64,000 nt of DNA from Cyclina sinensis (Eukaryota; Mollusca; Bivalvia; Venerida; Veneridae). Shown one piece after another: positions 59,748 to 64,000 of this stretch (its first letter is position 1; each line of letters starts with the position of its first letter). The translations under genes were made by a program, and so were the position numbers. The notes below the pieces were generated by a model, which made no database searches, was not told where the DNA came from, and was given only the letters and a program-made list of their open reading frames with translations. The DNA lies in assembly GCA_012932295.1 (NCBI GenBank), contig JAAONU010000001.1, forward strand, positions 3,100,001-3,164,000, given 5' to 3'.

Positions 59748-60214
59748 CTTCATGAATGTTAATTTAATGCGGCCAGAAATCTTTCTCTCTTAATGTTTGG
59801 GATAAATTATAAGGTATTGTAGTCAGGTTAACCGTCACAATATATACCTACATGTAGTTGTTAATAAACAATGTAATATCAACAGAATTCTGGTCAGACA
59901 ATTTTGGATTCTACTGAAATTTTGAGTAACTTCTTTATATTATTTAACCTGTTCTCACAAACTTTGAGGAAATTGTACTTACTTATTCTAAGTAGTTCTA
60001 GGTTAATAAAAAACAGTGACATTATACTGAAACCTATATTTGAGTTCCTCAGAGCCAGTGCAAAAATTGTCAGTAAACCAGAACCTCTCCATTTATGTTC
60101 AGTCTAGTTGAAACACCCTAAAAAGCAGCCTTACTCTAAATTCGACAATGACCTTGGTCTCTTTTCAAGTTTTATACAGTTATTGCATTGTATTGACAAT
60201 CCACTATGATTTGT

Positions 60215-61815
60215 CATACACCGTTGTGTATCAACTAAGATTATCCTTGTACACCATTGTGAAGCAGCTAAGAATATCTTTGTATACAATTGTGTAACAA
60301 CTAATGTACCAACTAAGAATGCCCTTGTATACCATTGTGTAATAACTAAACATGTCTTGAACACCATTGTTTAACAACTAAAATATCCTTGTACACCATT
60401 GTGTAACAACTAAAAATATCCTTGTACACCATTGTGTAACAACTAGAAATGTCCTTGTACACCATTGTGTAACAACTAGAAATGTCCTTGTACACCATTG
60501 TGTAACAACTAAAAATGTCCTTGTACACCATTGTGTAACAAAAATGTCCTTGTACACCATTGTGTAACAACTTAAAACGTCCTTGTACACCATTGTGTAA
60601 CAACTTAAAACATCCTTGTACACCATTGTGTAACAACAGAAAATGTCCTTGTACACCATTGTGTAACAACTTAAAATGTCCTTGTACACCATTGTGTAAC
60701 CACTAAAAATGTCCTTGTACACCATTGTGTAACCACTAAAAATGTCCTTGTACACCATTGTGTAACCACTAAAAATGTCCTTGTACACCATTGTGTAACA
60801 ACTAGAAATGTCCTTGTACACCATTGTGTAACAACTAGAAATGTCCTTGTACACCATTGTGTAACAACTTAAAATGTCCTTGTACACCATTGTGTAACCA
60901 CTAAAAATGTCCGTGTACACCATTGTGTAACAACTATAAATGTCCTTGTACACCATTGTGTAACCACTAAAAATGTCCGTGTACACCATAGTATATCAAT
61001 TAAGATTGCCCTTGTACTCCATTGTATATAATTTAAGATTGTCCTTGTACACCATTGTGTATCAACTAAGATTATCTTTGTACACCATTGAATATCAACT
61101 TAGATTATCCTCGTACACCATTGTGTATCGACTAAGATTGTCCTTGTACACAATTTTGTATCAACTAAGATTATCCTTTACACCATTGTGTAACAACTAA
61201 AAATATCCTTGTACACCAGTGTATATCAATTAAGGTTATCTCGGTGCACCATTGTGTATCAACTAAAAATCTTGTACACCATGTATATCAACTAAGATTG
61301 TCCTTGTAAACAATTGTTTTACAACTAAGATTATCTTTGTACACCATTGAGTATCAACTAAGATTATCCTCGTACACCATTGTGTAACAACTAAAATGTC
61401 CTTGTACACCATTGTGTAACAACTAAAATGACTTTGTACATGATTGTGTAACAACTTAGATTGTCCTTGTACACGATTTTGTATCAACTAAAATGTCCTT
61501 GTACATCATTGTGTTACAACTAAAAATGTCTTTGTACACCATTGAGTATCAACTTAAAATGTCCTTGTACACCATTGTATATCAATTTAGATTGTCCTTG
61601 TACACCTTGTGTATCAACTAAGATTATCTTTGTACACCATTGTGTAATGTGTATCAACTAAAAATGTCCTTGTTCACCATTGTATATCAATAAAGATTGT
61701 CCTTGTACACCATTGTGTATCAACTAAGATTATCTTTGTACACCATTGTGTATCAACTAAGATTATTTTTGTACACCATCGTGAATCAACTAAGATTGGC
61801 CTGGTACACAATTGG
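60215..61815. repeat. 33-bp satellite, right array (about 1.6 kb)
   Basis: Roughly 48 units of ccttgtacaccattgtgtaa + caactaaaaatgt, same family as the left array. Two sub-types alternate by block: aacaactaaaaatgt (mostly 60380-60990) and atcaactaagattat (60990-61800). The minus strand reads open for 203 codons (60378-60989) as YTMVYKDIFSC repeats. Confidence 0.95.
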
Positions 61816-61949
61816 GTATTAAATAAAATTGTTCTTTATTTTCAATTGTCCTTATTCACCAGCTGTGTGGTGGCCGTAAAGAATCTCCCCGTATATATAG
61901 TCTGTGTTATACATTTAATGCCTGTGGTGTGAGGTGGACACTTATATTC

Positions 61950-62215
61950 TGGTGATTTGCACAACCTTTTTTGGGGTTGTTGGGATTGCCAAGTGGTCTA
62001 AGGCATTCTTACTTTGCATTGCTAGGTGGTTGGTGCTGGTCGGTGCGGGTTCAAATCCCAATGAGAACTTGATTATTTATTATTCACAGCAGCACTATTT
62101 GCACAAACTTTTTTGGGGGTTACTGCATAATGGCCAAGTGGTCTTTGCATTGCTAGGCGGTTGTTGGTATTCATTGTGGGTTTGAATCCCACTGGGAACT
62201 TGATTACTTATATCT
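61950..62215 (+). repeat. two tandem tRNA-like (SINE head) sequences
   Basis: The first copy has tgccaagtggtctaaggc (A box) and cgggttcaaatcccaatgag (B box). The second, about 130 bp on, has atggccaagtggtctttgc and tgggtttgaatcccactggg. Each is preceded by a gatttgcacaacctttttt-like lead. They resemble Leu/Ser-type tRNA but lack a convincing anticodon arm and acceptor pairing, so they are SINE heads or tRNA pseudogenes rather than functional tRNAs. Confidence 0.6.
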
Positions 62216-63385
62216 TTGGCACAGAAAAGCTAGAATACAGTTTATGAATATTTCTGCTTGTAAATCTTAAAGACTGAAAAGTTAATTGTTATTATTTATG
62301 CAGTTTCTAAAAGCGTTAGATATAATAGGATATTTTATCAAGAATACTGCATATCTGTAATCTGATTATTGTAATAAATTATATAAATATAAAGTTTAGC
62401 TTAATATTTATTTATATAGAGATGCTATCTCTACCAGTTTTACAGGATTGAAAAAAAAAATCCCATATCATTTCATTACATCGTGCACAATGGTCAAACA
62501 TTCTGCTCAGTTTTGAGAAATAGAAAATGACACATGTTTTATAATGCCATAGTTATTCACTGTGCTTGTTCCAGTGACATTCAGAGGCTAAAGTGGTTGC
62601 TTGAATATAATTTTATCTAAGTATAAAACACTCATAAATGCATAAAATAGCAAAAATACTTGCTTTTAAATGTTCTTGAGAATAAAATTGCACCAAGTGC
62701 ATTAAAATTAAACAATATGCATTAAGATTTTCTGATTGTACACTTCAAAAGTAAAAATGTGGCTGCTCACTAGTTAGAAGATATAATAACCTGAGTTCTT
62801 TAGAAGTTTGAGCAAAACATCTTACATTAAAACAGGTTTTAGATCACCACCTAGAAATCTGAGGAAAATGTACAACAAGATTCTCCTTCATTGACAGTTC
62901 CAAAGAACATAACTCTTCACAAACTTTTGCTGTCAACTGTTTTAAATTATTACAATGTTTTAAAACTGTAATTATTGCTGTAAAGATTGGTATAAGAAAA
63001 TTTATTTTAAGTTCTACTGAAATAAAACAGTTTTCTATTAGTAAAATCAAATTAATCAAATCAAATATTGAAATGTGGCCAACTGTTACTACAAACAATT
63101 ACTTGTAATTGGTGAACATACAGTGGCATTTAGTTACTGCATCCCAAAATGTGTTGTGCCTCAGGCACGCAGTGTTCTAGAGAATAGCAGAACTCTTTCT
63201 ACAGAACAGACAATTCATAAAGATACTGTAGGGAAAATGCAGTATGTTTAAGGAGCAGGAAATTGTTCCATAAATAGACTTTGATGTTTTATATATTCTG
63301 TGTGGTGGTTCCTGTCTAGATTGCTTCATTGAGCATCTTCAAGTGCCACTACACAAGATTATTAAAGGGATCATAAGTACTTACT
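62216..63385. other. unpaired part of right duplication copy, nothing recognised
   Basis: AT-rich sequence absent from the left copy. No gene is recognised; the 84-codon minus-strand frame at 62844-63098 has no known motif. Confidence 0.4.
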
Positions 63386-64000
63386 CAGTGAATGGAAAAA
63401 TGATTTTCTTCACTGTTATGAAATATAACTGTTATACCTTAAAAAGTGTTCTGGGAAACTATCAGATGTTTCGAACTGTCAGGGAAAAAATCATAATTTT
63501 ATGGTCAATATATTGAATATGCTGCTTGTTCAACATAATGGGTGGAAATTTGTGTACACTAGGTCTCAATAAGATTATATTGGTTTAATCTGCATTTTCT
63601 TCCTCTTCCTGTATTTGACTGAAATACAATAGCATGAAAAGAATGAAATTATATCAATGAAAAAAGATCATTTAAAGTTCCATGTCTGCAGGTTTCATTC
63701 TCACACGCAACTTATCTAAAAATTATTGTAATAAAAATTGAAATAAAACCCGAGTCAAAGAAGATCAAGCTTTAATTATGAATCCACAAAAAATGAAAAA
63801 CTTTAATCAAATTACAGTTACAAATTCAGCCATATATTGCTTTTCAGTATTCTGTGTTAACTACCAGTATATCAGGACTTTCGTAACCACTTTCTTGACA
63901 TCTTAGGCACTCCACAAACAGAATGAAACCAGACTGTCTTTATAACACTTCAGCTCCAAGACAATTTCTTTTAAATTTCGACTTGTGATGGAGACTTACC

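Larger units (their letters stand above)
59748..64000. repeat. segmental duplication, right copy (runs off window)
   Basis: It is homologous to 56990-58930 at both ends, with the satellite expanded to 1.6 kb. It also has about 1.5 kb (61860-63385) with no counterpart in the left copy, including the tRNA-like pair. The homology still continues at base 64000. Confidence 0.85.

Noticed and set aside
60378..60989. 203-codon minus-strand frame of 11-residue repeats
   Set aside because: It is the direct result of a 33-bp satellite having a length divisible by three. Boundaries coincide with unit indels, not gene signals.
61950..62215. Functional tRNA-Leu/Ser genes
   Set aside because: A and B boxes are visible but anticodon and acceptor stems do not pair convincingly, so they are listed as SINE heads.

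Overview
This is AT-rich, intron-rich, repeat-dense animal nuclear DNA. The dispersed repeats (elements opening with AGCTCACCTGAG, pearl-like elements with a GCCCGAAGG/CCTTCGGGC terminus, tRNA-derived SINEs) are typical of bivalve molluscs. A bivalve is therefore my best guess, inferred from repeat style and not proven by a marker gene. There are no bacterial or organellar features.

Only one gene is recognised. The last ten coding exons of ALG1 (chitobiosyldiphosphodolichol beta-mannosyltransferase, first mannose of the dolichol-linked N-glycan precursor) lie on the + strand between 272 and 16355. They join in frame with canonical GT/AG borders into 343 codons plus a stop. The N-terminal part, including the membrane anchor, lies upstream of the window. 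The introns carry several mobile elements: 3126-4038 (13-bp TIRs), 7481-9440 (TTAA-flanked, 20-bp TIRs), a 155-bp palindrome near 10.3 kb, a pearl-like element at 11.9-13.0 kb, an element at 13.4-14.86 kb with fifteen copies of a 40-bp minisatellite, and SINE-like pieces.

From 16.4 to 64 kb I find no convincing protein-coding gene. This part is a mosaic of repeats. Family A Helitron/Helentron-like elements lie at 17.1-19.1, 20.3-24.5, 29.9-31.9, 33.1-34.5, 36.0-38.5, 39.9-40.5 and 41.6-41.9 kb, plus a split copy at 47.2-49.3 kb. Minisatellites have units of 12, 16, 20, 33 (two families), 38-40 and 40 bp. There are two pogo/Tigger-like elements (43.2 and 51.8 kb), a Harbinger-like element with TTA duplications (53 kb), a second TTAA-flanked MITE (54.7 kb), a 418-bp MITE (48.7 kb) and a complete solo LTR (47530-48615) inserted in a family A copy.

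At the right end, 56.99-58.93 kb and 59.75-64.0 kb are diverged copies of one segment. Each contains an array of the same 33-bp satellite, expanded to very different lengths. The most useful observations are this duplication, the shared CTCTTGTTT terminus of three otherwise unrelated element families, the nested solo LTR with a reconstructable target site, and the 16-bp minisatellite present in opposite orientations on both sides of a Tigger-like element.
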